Program-made: the position numbers and the translations under genes
Assembly (NCBI RefSeq): GCF_041435335.1
Contig: NZ_CP108430.1
Span: 6,423,001-6,487,000 of the forward strand
Direction of reading: 5' to 3'
DNA from: Streptomyces sp. NBC_01283
Lineage (GTDB): Bacteria > Actinomycetota > Actinomycetes > Streptomycetales > Streptomycetaceae
Length of the DNA: 64,000 nucleotides
Shown here: positions 1-7,725 of the stretch, piece by piece
Layout: every line of letters starts with the position of its first letter
Position numbering within the stretch: position 1 is the first letter of the stretch
Notes under the pieces: generated by a model
Told to the model about the DNA's origin: nothing
Seen by the model: only the letters and a program-made list of their open reading frames with translations
Database searches by the model: none

Positions 1-1
1 C

Positions 2-205
2 GCCGACTGGATCTTCACCGGCGTCTACGGCGACGCCAAGAAGACGGGCCGCACCGAGGCCGAGAAGAACCCGCTGTGGAAGAAGCTCGGCGCGGTCGAG
101 GACGGCCAGGCGAAGGATGTCCCGGACGAGACCTGGTACCTGGGTCTCGGCGTGACGGCGGCGAACGAGGTCCTGGACGACCTCAAGGGCTTCCTCGTCA
201 AGTAG
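2..205 (+). CDS. Iron-siderophore ABC transporter substrate-binding protein (C-terminal fragment)
   Basis: Only the last 67 residues are present; the gene begins before the window. The tail reads as the final helices of a class III (FecB/FepB-type) periplasmic binding protein: a 'PLWKKLGAVEDGQ' strand, then 'DETWYLGLGVTAANEVLDDL', matching the usual ending of siderophore-binding lipoproteins, where the last domain closes over the ferric siderophore. The signal peptide and lipobox cannot be seen. Function is inferred from this C-terminal pattern only. It ends 91 nt before the Nif3 gene, which has its own promoter-like element. Confidence 0.6.
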   Translation, partial: ADWIFTGVYGDAKKTGRTEAEKNPLWKKLGAVEDGQAKDVPDETWYLGLGVTAANEVLDDLKGFLVK

Positions 206-282
206 GACGGTCAAGTAGCACGCAGCTCGTGGGCGTCCGGTAGCAGTACGTAAGCCATGGCCGGCGGGGCACGGAGGGCAGG

Positions 283-288
283 TAGCCT
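283..288 (+). promoter_or_regulatory. -10 element (TAGCCT) of the Nif3 gene, leaderless
   Basis: TAGCCT lies 7 nt before the GTG at 296 and no Shine-Dalgarno sequence sits at normal spacing. This supports a leaderless transcript and the choice of GTG 296 as start. Confidence 0.45.
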
Positions 289-295
289 TTCCTCT

Positions 296-1147
296 GTGCC
301 CCGTCTGTCTGAAGTCATCGCCGCCCTCGACGCCCTGTGGCCCGCCGAACTGGCCGAGAGCTGGGATGCGGTCGGCACGGTCTGCGGCGACCCCGGAGCG
401 GAGATCTCCCGGGTCCTCTTCGCCGTCGACCCCGTGCAGGACATCGTCGACGAAGCCGTGAAGCTGGGCGCCCAGCTCCTGGTCACGCACCACCCGCTCT
501 ATCTGCGCGGCACGACCACGGTCGCGGCGTCCACCTTCAAGGGCCGCGTCGTCCACGACCTCATCAAGAACGACGTCGCGCTGCACGTCGCCCACACGAA
601 CGCGGACCGTGCCGACCCCGGTGTCTCCGACGCCCTCGCGGGCGCGCTCGACCTCCGGATCGTCCGTCCCCTCGTACCGGACCCCGCGGACGCGCAAGGC
701 CGCCGCGGACTCGGCCGGATCTGCGAGCTCGAACACCCCCTGACGCTCCGCGAACTCGCCGCCCGCGCGGCCGAGCGGCTGCCCGCCACCGCGCAGGGCA
801 TCCGCGTCGCGGGCGACCCCGAGCAGGTCATCCGCACCCTCGCGGTCAGCGGCGGCTCCGGCGACAGCCTCTTCGACGACGTACGCGCGTCGGGCGTGGA
901 CGCCTTCCTCACCGCGGACCTGCGCCACCACCCGGTGTCGGAGGCCCGCGCCCAGACCCCGCTCGCGCTGCTCGACGCCGCGCACTGGGCCACCGAGTGG
1001 CCGTGGTGCGAGCTGGCCGCCGCACAGCTCGATCAGATCTCCGACCGTCACGGATGGGGACTGCGCGTCCACGTCTCCAAGACGGTCACCGACCCCTGGA
1101 CCGCCCACGCGGCCTCGAATACCCACACCACAGGAGCCCCCAATTAA
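296..1147 (+). CDS. Nif3-like dinuclear metal center hexameric protein
   Basis: Nif3/YbgI-family protein, 283 residues; the family forms toroidal hexamers with a dinuclear metal site, and its physiological substrate remains unclear (GTP cyclohydrolase-I-like chemistry has been proposed for relatives). Visible metal-ligand motifs are 'THHPLYLRG' (His about 65-66), 'HTNAD' near 100 and a C-terminal 'DAAHWATE'. I start at GTG 296 (VPRLSEV...) because homologues begin at PRLSEV and a -10 element lies 7 nt upstream; an in-frame ATG at 257 would add 13 poorly conserved residues. It is the first gene of a tight operon: its TAA overlaps the probable ATT start of the next gene. Confidence 0.88.
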   Translation: MPRLSEVIAALDALWPAELAESWDAVGTVCGDPGAEISRVLFAVDPVQDIVDEAVKLGAQLLVTHHPLYLRGTTTVAASTFKGRVVHDLIKNDVALHVAHTNADRADPGVSDALAGALDLRIVRPLVPDPADAQGRRGLGRICELEHPLTLRELAARAAERLPATAQGIRVAGDPEQVIRTLAVSGGSGDSLFDDVRASGVDAFLTADLRHHPVSEARAQTPLALLDAAHWATEWPWCELAAAQLDQISDRHGWGLRVHVSKTVTDPWTAHAASNTHTTGAPN

Positions 1148-1886
1148 CGCCGCGCCCGCCGACCAGATCCGACTCCTCGACGTCCAGGCACTCGACGTAC
1201 GCCTCCAGCAGCTGGCGCACCGGAAGAAGTCCCTGCCCGAGCACGCCGAGATCGAGTCGCTGACCAAGGACATCGCGCAGCTGCGCGATCTGCACGTCGC
1301 CTCGACGACAGAGGAGAGCGACTGCGCCCGCGAGCAGACCAAGGCGGAGCAGGACGTCGACCAGGTGCGCCAGCGCGCCAACCGCGACCAGCAGCGCCTC
1401 GACTCGGGCGCCGTGACGTCCCCCAAGGACCTGGAGAACCTCCAGCGCGAGATCGCCTCGCTCGCCAAGCGCCAGGGTGACCTGGAGGACGTCGTCCTCG
1501 AGGTCATGGAGCGCCGTGAGGCCGCCCAGGAGCGGGTCGCGGAGCTGGCGGAACGTGTCTCCTCGGTCCAGGCGAAGATCGACGACGCGACGGCCCGCCG
1601 TGACGCGGCCTTCGAGGAGATCGACGCCGAGGGCGCCACGACCACCAAGGAGCGCGAGGTCGTGGCGGGTTCGGTCCCGGCCGACCTGCTCAAGCTCTAC
1701 GACAAGCTCCGTGTCCAGCAGGGCGGCGTCGGCGCGGCCAAGCTCTACCAGCGCCGCTGCGAGGGCTGCCGCCTCGAGCTGAACATCACCGAGGTGAACG
1801 AAGTGAAGGCGGCGTCCCCGGACACCGTCCTGCGGTGCGAGAACTGCCGCCGCATCCTGGTCCGTACGTCCGAGTCGGGTCTGTAA
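1143..1886 (+). CDS. C4-type zinc ribbon protein with coiled coil, probable ATT start
   Basis: Zinc-ribbon protein of the CT398-like/DUF164 family, 247 residues if begun at ATT 1143. Residues about 10-180 form a long antiparallel coiled coil rich in Lys/Glu/Gln, followed by a C4 ribbon (CEGC ... CENC, about 203-233). The role is unknown; the gene is regularly coupled to Nif3 and RNase H genes. The first ATG/GTG/TTG in frame is GTG 1365, which would remove 74 residues including half of the coiled coil. The frame is open upstream, reads NAAPADQIRLLDVQALD as homologues do (recollection), and CAGGAG sits 6 nt before ATT, whose bases overlap the Nif3 TAA (ATTAA). Hence a rare ATT initiation codon. 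Confidence 0.8.
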   Translation: MNAAPADQIRLLDVQALDVRLQQLAHRKKSLPEHAEIESLTKDIAQLRDLHVASTTEESDCAREQTKAEQDVDQVRQRANRDQQRLDSGAVTSPKDLENLQREIASLAKRQGDLEDVVLEVMERREAAQERVAELAERVSSVQAKIDDATARRDAAFEEIDAEGATTTKEREVVAGSVPADLLKLYDKLRVQQGGVGAAKLYQRRCEGCRLELNITEVNEVKAASPDTVLRCENCRRILVRTSESGL

Positions 1887-1892
1887 GGGACC

Positions 1893-3161
1893 GTGGCCGT
1901 GCGGGAGTTCATCGTGGAGGCCGACGGCGGGTCGCGGGGCAATCCGGGGCCCGCGGGCTACGGCTCGGTGGTCATCGACGCGACCACGGGGGAGACCCTG
2001 CGGGAGGCCGCCGAGTACATCGGCGTCGCGACGAACAACGTCGCCGAGTACAAGGGCCTTGTGGCCGGTCTGAAGGCGGCCCACGACCTCGACCCGGCCG
2101 CCTCCGTCCACGTCCGCATGGACTCCAAGCTCGTCGTCGAGCAGATGTCGGGCCGCTGGAAGATCAAGCACCCGGACATGAAGCCGCTCGCCGCCGAGGC
2201 CGCGCGGGTCTTCCCGTCGTCCCAGGTGACGTACGAGTGGATTCCGCGCGAGAAGAACAAGCACGCGGACCGGCTCGCCAACGAGGCGATGGACGCGGGC
2301 AAGCGGGGCGAGCAGTGGGAGCCGTCGGACTCGACGGCGGAGCTGGACGCGAGGGCGGCACGGTCGGCTTCCGTTTCTGCTGAGCCCTCGGGCCCGCCGG
2401 GTGACGCCATCGCCGGTGCGGCGAAGGCGCGGGCGGCGCTGGCGGGCACGGTGACGGCCGACGCGCGTGCCGATGCGCGTGCCGCGGGCAGTGTGGCGGC
2501 GCAGGCCCCGCCCGTCGGCTGGGCGGCGCCCGCGGACCTCGGTGCTCCCGCGACCTTCGTGCTGCTGCGGCACGGCGAGACCGCGCTGACACCCCAGAAG
2601 CGGTTCTCCGGGAGCGGCGGTTCCGACCCGTCCCTCTCCGAGGTGGGCCGGGAGCAGGCCGAGCGTGCGGCGGCGGCCTTCGCCGTCCGCGGCACGATCC
2701 AGGCGATCGTCTCCTCGCCCCTGAAGCGCTGCCAGGAGACCGCGCAGGCCGTCGCCGGGCGCCTGGGCCTCGACGTACGCATCGACGAGGGGCTGCGCGA
2801 GACGGACTTCGGGGCCTGGGAGGGGCTGACTTTCGGAGAGGTGCGTTCGAGTCAGCCCGAGGAGCTGAACGCGTGGCTCGCCTCGCCCGACGCGGCACCT
2901 CCTGGTGGGGAGTCCTTCGCCGAAGTGGCCCTCAGGGTGTCGGCGGCGCGGGACCGCCTCGCCGCCGAATACGCGGGCCGCACGGTCCTCCTGGTCACCC
3001 ACGTCACGCCGATCAAGACACTGGTCCGCCTGGCCCTCGGCGCACCGCCGGAGTCCCTGTTCCGCATGGAACTCTCGGCGGCGTCGGTGTCGGCGGTGGC
3101 GTACTACGGGGACGGCAACGCGTCGGTGCGCTTGCTGAACGACACGTCGCACCTGCGGTAG
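1893..3161 (+). CDS. Bifunctional RNase H / acid phosphatase (Rv2228c-type)
   Basis: 422 residues with two domains. Residues 1-140 are a type I RNase H that removes RNA from RNA:DNA hybrids; the catalytic acidic residues visible are D11, E52, D77 and D126. An Ala/Pro-rich linker (about 150-215) leads to a histidine phosphatase domain with the R226-H227-G228 motif and a second catalytic His in 'VTHVTP' near 370. The M. tuberculosis homologue Rv2228c combines RNase H with alpha-ribazole phosphatase (CobC-like) activity. It follows the zinc-ribbon gene by 6 nt, with 'AAGGGACC' as ribosome site, so the three genes form one operon. Confidence 0.92.
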   Translation: MAVREFIVEADGGSRGNPGPAGYGSVVIDATTGETLREAAEYIGVATNNVAEYKGLVAGLKAAHDLDPAASVHVRMDSKLVVEQMSGRWKIKHPDMKPLAAEAARVFPSSQVTYEWIPREKNKHADRLANEAMDAGKRGEQWEPSDSTAELDARAARSASVSAEPSGPPGDAIAGAAKARAALAGTVTADARADARAAGSVAAQAPPVGWAAPADLGAPATFVLLRHGETALTPQKRFSGSGGSDPSLSEVGREQAERAAAAFAVRGTIQAIVSSPLKRCQETAQAVAGRLGLDVRIDEGLRETDFGAWEGLTFGEVRSSQPEELNAWLASPDAAPPGGESFAEVALRVSAARDRLAAEYAGRTVLLVTHVTPIKTLVRLALGAPPESLFRMELSAASVSAVAYYGDGNASVRLLNDTSHLR

Positions 3162-3176
3162 GGCTTGGCGGGGGCT

Positions 3177-3624
3177 GCGCGCTCAGCCCCCACGCACCTG
3201 CGGATGCGTACGCGCGTGATGCCCGTAAGGGGCGCGAGGAACTGCGCGCTCAGCCGCGAGGTACCCGCAGAGGTGTGCAGACGTAGGCCCGTAAGGGGCG
3301 CGGGGAACTGCGCGGCCAACCCCCACGCACCTGCGGATGCGTACGCGTGTCAGGCCCGTAAGGGGCGCGGGGAACTGCGCGCTCAGCCGCGAGGTACCCG
3401 CAGAGGTGTGCAGACGTCAGGCCCGTAAGGGGCGCGGGGAACTGGGCGGCCAACCCCCACGCACCTGCGGATGCGTACGCGTGCCAGGCCCGTAAGGGGC
3501 GCGGGGAACTGCGCGCTCAGCCGCGAGGTACCCGCAGAGGTGTGCAGACGTCAGGCCCGTAAGGGGCGCGGGGAACTGCGTGGCCAACCCCCACGCACCT
3601 GCGGATGCGTACCCGCATCAGGCC
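3177..3624. repeat. Tandem intergenic repeat array, 6 copies, 67-bp period in A/B alternation
   Basis: A 23-bp core reading CCCGTAAGGGGCGCG followed by GGAACTG starts at 3222, 3288, 3355, 3422, 3489 and 3556, i.e. at 66, 67, 67, 67 and 67 bp. Between cores two spacers alternate: A (with GAGGTACCCGCAGAGGTGTG) after copies 1, 3 and 5, and B (with CACGCACCTGCGGATGCGTA) before copy 1 and after copies 2, 4 and 6. The array is therefore a 134-bp core-A-core-B unit repeated three times. A and B are partly complementary (GGTACCCGCAG against CTGCGGATGCGTAC), so a transcript could fold into serial hairpins. It fills the whole gap between two convergent genes, and no gene is visible in it. Confidence 0.9.
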
Positions 3625-3634
3625 CCGGGGCCCG

Positions 3635-4276
3635 TCACCGCAGGGCAGCCGCCTCGCGGGCCAAGGCCTCGATGCGGGGCCAGTCCTTCGCCGAGACCGC
3701 GTCAGCGGGAAGCATCCAGCTGCCGCCCACGCAGCCGACGTTCGCCAGCGCGAGGTACGACGGCGCGGAGGCGAGGCCGATGCCGCCCGTCGGGCAGAAG
3801 CGGGCCTGCGGGAGGGGGCCGCCGAGCGACTTCAGATAGGCGGTGCCGCCCGCGGCCTCCGCCGGGAAGAACTTCATCTCGTGCACCCCGCGCTCCAGGA
3901 GCGCCACGACCTCGGACGTCGTGGAGACCCCCGGCAGGAACGGCACCCCGGACGCCTTCATCGCGGCGAGCAGCGTGTCGGTCCACCCCGGGCTGACCAG
4001 GAAGCGGGCCCCGGCGTCGACGGAGTCCGCGACGCCCTGGGGCGAGATGACCGTGCCCGCGCCGACCACGGCATCCGGCACCTCCGCCGCGATGGCCCGG
4101 ATCGAGTCGAGCGCGGCGGGCGTACGCAGCGTCACCTCGATCGCGGGCAGCCCGCCCGCGACCAGGGCGCGCGCCAGCGGCACGGCGTCGGCGACGTCCT
4201 CCACGACGACCACGGGGACGACGGGGGCGAGATCGAGCACGGAGGCGGAAGCCGCGGCGGAGGAGGGGGAAGTCAT
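3635..4276 (-). CDS. eda: Bifunctional KHG/KDPG aldolase
   Basis: Class I aldolase of 213 residues that cleaves 2-keto-3-deoxy-6-phosphogluconate (Entner-Doudoroff) and 4-hydroxy-2-oxoglutarate. Visible family motifs: 'GLPAIEVTLRTPAAL' with the catalytic Glu, 'VGAGTVISP', 'FLVSPGW', and the Schiff-base Lys in 'HEMKFFPAEAAGG', then 'FCPTGGIGL'. The reading frame is open far upstream, but ATG 4276 (MTSPSSAAASAS...) is the correct start because the (beta/alpha)8 barrel starts about 15 residues later. The gene lies downstream of yaaA on the same strand, separated by a 13-bp hairpin. Confidence 0.92.
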   Translation of the reverse strand: MTSPSSAAASASVLDLAPVVPVVVVEDVADAVPLARALVAGGLPAIEVTLRTPAALDSIRAIAAEVPDAVVGAGTVISPQGVADSVDAGARFLVSPGWTDTLLAAMKASGVPFLPGVSTTSEVVALLERGVHEMKFFPAEAAGGTAYLKSLGGPLPQARFCPTGGIGLASAPSYLALANVGCVGGSWMLPADAVSAKDWPRIEALAREAAALR

Positions 4277-4299
4277 GGGTGCATCCTGCCCCGGCCCAC

Positions 4300-4331
4300 G
4301 CAGCATGCGCAAAGGGCGTTGCGCATGCTGC
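4300..4331 (-). terminator. 13-bp perfect inverted repeat between yaaA and eda
   Basis: Arms CAGCATGCGCAA (4301-4312) and TTGCGCATGCTG (4319-4330), plus a flanking G-C pair, enclose a 6-nt loop. It begins 19 nt after the yaaA stop and ends 24 nt before the eda ATG on the minus strand. It fits an intrinsic hairpin for yaaA, or a dyad operator for eda (half-site TTGCGCATGC); there is no U tract. The sequence cannot separate the two roles. Confidence 0.65.
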
Positions 4332-4350
4332 AACCGCAGGTGGGGCGGGG

Positions 4351-5151
4351 TCAGTGGATCTCGCGCACCACGACGTCGAGCGCCCAGGCCTTGCCCGCCT
4401 TCGCGGGTGCCTGCGCCTCCACCACATGTCCGAGATCGCGCAGCACCTCGACGAGCTCGGCCGGACCCTTCGGCTGAGCGCCGGTCTCCAGCAGGGAGCG
4501 CACGATCCGCCCCTTGGTCGCCTTGTTGAAGTGCGAGACGACGGAGCGCTTCTCGACTCCGTCGACCATCTGCGCGTGCAGCACCCGCACCGTCGCCGTC
4601 CGGTCCGCGACCTCGCCCTTCGGCTTCCACGCGGCCGTGTACGCCGACGAACGCAGGTCGAGCACCAGATCGTCGCCCGCGGCCTCGGGCATCGCCGAGG
4701 TCATCGGCGTACGCCAGTAGGCGCCCAGGGCGCCGAGGCCGGGCAGCTTCACGCCCATCGAGCAGCGGTAGGAGGGGATGCGGTCGGTGACGCCGACGGC
4801 GCCCCACAGCCCGGAGAAGACAAGCAGCGAGCGGGCCGCGCGGCGCTTGGCGGCGGCGTCGAGGGAGGCGAGGTCCAGGGCGTCGTACAGCACACCCGTG
4901 TAGATCTCCCCGGCGGGACGCGCGCCCGCCGTCCTCAGCTCGGTGTTCTTCGCGATCTCGCCGCGCAGGCCCTCGCTCAGTCCGAGTACGTCACGGGCCT
5001 TCTCCTCGTCCGCCACGCAGAGGTCGACCAGCTCGTCGAGCACTGCCTGCCGCGCGTCCGCGAGCGCCGGCAGGGAGAGCGACTCCGGCTTGAGGGGGGC
5101 GCCACGGCCGGAGGGCGCCTTGCCTTCGGAGGGCGGCAGCAGGACGAGCAT
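4351..5151 (-). CDS. yaaA: Peroxide stress protein YaaA (DUF328/UPF0246)
   Basis: 266 residues, matching the usual YaaA length. The N-terminal signature 'MLVLLPPSEGKAP' and the internal 'SGLWGAVGVTDRIPSYRCSMGVKLP' and 'VVSHFNKATKGRIVRSLL' segments are diagnostic. In E. coli YaaA belongs to the OxyR regulon, limits free intracellular iron during H2O2 stress and binds DNA; the biochemical activity is not established in actinobacteria. The start is fixed by GAAGGAG ending 4 nt before ATG 5151. It is divergent from the RNB-domain gene across a 353-bp C-rich gap. Confidence 0.92.
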   Translation of the reverse strand: MLVLLPPSEGKAPSGRGAPLKPESLSLPALADARQAVLDELVDLCVADEEKARDVLGLSEGLRGEIAKNTELRTAGARPAGEIYTGVLYDALDLASLDAAAKRRAARSLLVFSGLWGAVGVTDRIPSYRCSMGVKLPGLGALGAYWRTPMTSAMPEAAGDDLVLDLRSSAYTAAWKPKGEVADRTATVRVLHAQMVDGVEKRSVVSHFNKATKGRIVRSLLETGAQPKGPAELVEVLRDLGHVVEAQAPAKAGKAWALDVVVREIH

Positions 5152-5504
5152 GGGTCTCCTTCGGAGGTGACGAAAGGGGGGTGCGGCCCCGCGCCAGGGT
5201 AATCGCCCCCGCCACCAAGATTCACGCACGCCGACCCCCTCGCCCCAGCCCGCTCACCCCGCAGGCAGAGCCACCCCACCGAAAACCCCTGCACCCCCGC
5301 GTGCCCGGCACGGATGCTCCGCCGCCCGGGGCCCGCCTGGCCCGCGATCGCGCCGCGCAGCCGCTGTTCACCCGCCGCCCGCCGCCCGTCGCGCCCCGCA
5401 TCACGCGTCCGCCCCCCGCCCGCGTGTCCACCCGCCGCCCCCTTCCGCAGCCGCCCCGCCCCCTCCGCCGTGCCGCCCCGCCCCTCCCGGCCTACGCTCG
5501 GTCC
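5152..5504. other. C-rich intergenic region with G-quadruplex-like runs on the minus strand
   Basis: No gene is seen. The first 15 nt carry the yaaA ribosome site. From about 5220 to 5495 the plus strand is strongly C-rich; 5454-5488 holds repeated CCCCGCCCC blocks, which on the minus strand give several closely spaced runs of three or more G. Open frames crossing it are Pro/Arg low-complexity artefacts. The right end carries the -10 element of the exoribonuclease gene. Confidence 0.6.
5493..5498 (+). promoter_or_regulatory. -10 element (TACGCT) of the exoribonuclease gene, leaderless
   Basis: TACGCT ends 6 nt before ATG 5505 and no Shine-Dalgarno is present in the C-rich leader, so translation probably begins at the 5' end of the mRNA. 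Confidence 0.5.
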
Positions 5505-6947
5505 ATGCCTCGTCGTCATCTCCGTGTGACCGGTGCAGCCGAAGCTCCGTTGCGGGGCGTGCTGCGTGAGCTGCGTGCGAAGTTGGAGGTTCCCGAGGGG
5601 TTTTACGGGGCCGTCCTCGCCGATGCCGAGCGGGCCGTCGCCGCCCCGCGTCTCCCCGCGCTCGACGCGACCGACATCCACCTCTTCACCATCGACCCGC
5701 CCACCTCCGTCGACCTCGACCAGGCGATGCACCTGTCCCGGCGGCAGGGCGGCGGATTCCGGGTGCGGTACGCCATCGCCGACGTCGCCGCGTATGTGAC
5801 GCCGGGCGCGCCGCTCGACGCGGAGGCCCATCGACGCGTCACCACCCTGTACTTCCCCGACGAGAAGGTGCCGCTGCACCCCACCTCGCTGAGCGAGGGC
5901 GCCGCCAGTCTGCTTCCGGGGCAGGACTGCCCCGCGGTGCTCTGGACGATCGATCTGGACGGGGAGGGGCGGGCGCTCTCCACGGACGTGCGCCGTGCCC
6001 TCGTACGCAGCCGCGCGAAGCTCGACTACGACGGCGTACAGCGGGCCATCGACGGCGGCACCGCCGAGGAGGCCCTCGCGCTGCTCGCCGACATCGGGCG
6101 GCTGCGCGAGCAACTGGAGGTCGAGCGCGGCGGCATCTCCCTCAACGTGCCCGAGCAGGAGATCGTGGAGCGCAACGGCGCGTACGAACTCGACTTCCGC
6201 GCCCCGCTGCCCGCCGACGGGTGGAACGCCCAGATCTCCCTGCTCACCGGCATGGCCGCCGCCGAGCTCATGATCCGGACGGGAGCGGGGATCCTGCGCA
6301 CCCTGCCCACCGCCCCGGACGGCGCCGTCGGCCGGCTGCGCCGCACCGCGAAGGCCCTGCGGGTCGACTGGCCGCACCACGTCCCGTACGCCGAGCTCGT
6401 CCGCTCCCTCGACCCGCACCAGCCGCACCACGCCGCGTTCCTCCAGGAGTGCACGACGCTCCTGCGGGGCGCGGGCTATACGGCGTTCAGCGGCGGCGAC
6501 GTCCCGGAGCTCACCACGCACGCCGCCGTCGCCGCCCCCTACGCCCACTGCACCGCCCCGCTCCGCCGCCTCGTCGACCGTTACGCCGCCGAGCTGTGCG
6601 TGGCCGCGGTCGCCGGGGACGAGCCACCGGAGTGGGTGCTCGCCGCGCTGCCGGACTTGCCCAAGGAGATGGCGGACGGCACGCGGCGCGCCAACACCGT
6701 GGAGCGCGAGTGCGTGGACCTCGTCGAGGCCGCGCTGCTCAAGGACCGGGTGGGCGAGCTCTTCGACGGGGTGGTGGTCGATGTCCAGGAGCGTGAACCC
6801 GCGGTCGGGACGGTCCAGTTGACCGACCCCGCGATCGTCGCCCGCGTCGAGGGCGGTACCGGCGACCTGCCGTTGGGGGAGCGGCTGCGGGTACGGCTCA
6901 CGCAGGCGGACCCTGGGACGGCGAAGGTGCGGTTCGTGCCTGCGTGA
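5505..6947 (+). CDS. RNB-domain exoribonuclease (RNase II/R family)
   Basis: 480 residues, shorter than E. coli RNase II or R because the N-terminal cold-shock domains and the C-terminal S1 domain are reduced or absent, as in many actinobacterial RNB proteins. The RNB catalytic segment 'FTIDPPTSVDLDQAMHLS' (about 62-80) supplies the Mg-binding Asp residues for 3'-5' hydrolysis; 'GMAAAELMIRTGAGILRTLP' and 'HCTAPLRRLVDRY' are further RNB motifs. I start at ATG 5505 (MPRRHLRV); in-frame sequence upstream is low-complexity Arg/Pro. The 3' end overlaps the convergent membrane protein gene by 50 nt. Confidence 0.88.
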   Translation: MPRRHLRVTGAAEAPLRGVLRELRAKLEVPEGFYGAVLADAERAVAAPRLPALDATDIHLFTIDPPTSVDLDQAMHLSRRQGGGFRVRYAIADVAAYVTPGAPLDAEAHRRVTTLYFPDEKVPLHPTSLSEGAASLLPGQDCPAVLWTIDLDGEGRALSTDVRRALVRSRAKLDYDGVQRAIDGGTAEEALALLADIGRLREQLEVERGGISLNVPEQEIVERNGAYELDFRAPLPADGWNAQISLLTGMAAAELMIRTGAGILRTLPTAPDGAVGRLRRTAKALRVDWPHHVPYAELVRSLDPHQPHHAAFLQECTTLLRGAGYTAFSGGDVPELTTHAAVAAPYAHCTAPLRRLVDRYAAELCVAAVAGDEPPEWVLAALPDLPKEMADGTRRANTVERECVDLVEAALLKDRVGELFDGVVVDVQEREPAVGTVQLTDPAIVARVEGGTGDLPLGERLRVRLTQADPGTAKVRFVPA

Positions 6948-7725
6948 GTGCCAGGGCCCGCCCCAGCGCGGCTCGCAGCTTCGCCGGCTCGTCGGAATGC
7001 AGCCGTACGGTCGTCACAGGCCGGCGCCCACCAAGAAGACCGACCGCCATGATCGGCTCCGTCAGCTCCAGCGTGAGGGACGTCTGCGAGGCGACCGGAA
7101 TGTCGAGCACCCCGTCGGCGGCCTCGTGCGTGAAACGCCGCTGACCGCTCGCGGACGCGATCAGGTGCAGGGGTATTCGCAGGTCACGGTGGGCGCCGTG
7201 GCGTACGCGGAGTGCGTCGGCGGACAGCACGTGCGGCCGGGTCACGGACGCGGCATGGATGCCGAGCATCAGGACGACGCCGTAGACGTCGATGACGAGA
7301 GTGATCGCGTGGAGCGTGGGAAAGTTCCGCAGCAGCACGGCGAGCCCGACCGTCTCCACGACGCAGACGAACACGAAGCCGTAGAGCATCGCGGCCTGAT
7401 CGCGGGCGTACCCGAAGGCGAGATCCCCCGCCCGCACGCCGTGCCGCCGCCGCGCCACCCACAGCACCAGGCCGTGCAGCGCCCGCACCTCATGGCCGAC
7501 GATCAGCCGCACCGGCTCGGGCACGAGCTCCCTGACCGCCGCGCGCCCGCCTCGCCGGTAGACGACCGCGAGCCCCACTCCCTCGACGGCGAGCAGCGCC
7601 ACGGCGACGGCCTCCACGCCGACGAGGACGTGCGGGGGTAGTGGGACGCCCACCAACAGGCAGACGGCGAGCGCGAGTTCGACGGGTACGACCACCCAGG
7701 CGAGGGCCCGCATGAGCGCCCTCAT
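6898..7725 (-). CDS. Membrane protein of unknown function, coupled to MerR regulator
   Basis: 275 residues. Four hydrophobic segments are visible (about 8-28, 30-52, 110-130, 138-160), with Arg-rich loops, then a soluble beta-rich C-terminal part (from about 170: 'HVLSADALRVRHGAHRDLRIPLHLI ...'), compatible with a PH-like domain. I do not recognise the family. Its ATG (7725) overlaps the MerR TGA as ATGA, so the two are translationally coupled and this protein is a likely target or partner of the regulator. The last 50 nt overlap the 3' end of the convergent exoribonuclease gene. Confidence 0.75.
   Translation of the reverse strand: MRALMRALAWVVVPVELALAVCLLVGVPLPPHVLVGVEAVAVALLAVEGVGLAVVYRRGGRAAVRELVPEPVRLIVGHEVRALHGLVLWVARRRHGVRAGDLAFGYARDQAAMLYGFVFVCVVETVGLAVLLRNFPTLHAITLVIDVYGVVLMLGIHAASVTRPHVLSADALRVRHGAHRDLRIPLHLIASASGQRRFTHEAADGVLDIPVASQTSLTLELTEPIMAVGLLGGRRPVTTVRLHSDEPAKLRAALGRALALTQARTAPSPSQGPPA

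Noticed and set aside
1086..3152. Long minus-strand open frame opposite the zinc-ribbon and RNase H genes
   Set aside because: Antisense shadow with no recognisable domain.
3177..3624. CRISPR array (six 23-bp repeats at 67-bp spacing)
   Set aside because: The 'spacers' are only two sequences in strict alternation, there are no cas genes, and the repeat is the common streptomycete intergenic element.
5181..5504. N-terminal extension of the exoribonuclease to 588 residues
   Set aside because: The extra 108 residues are Pro/Arg low complexity and a -10 element immediately precedes ATG 5505.
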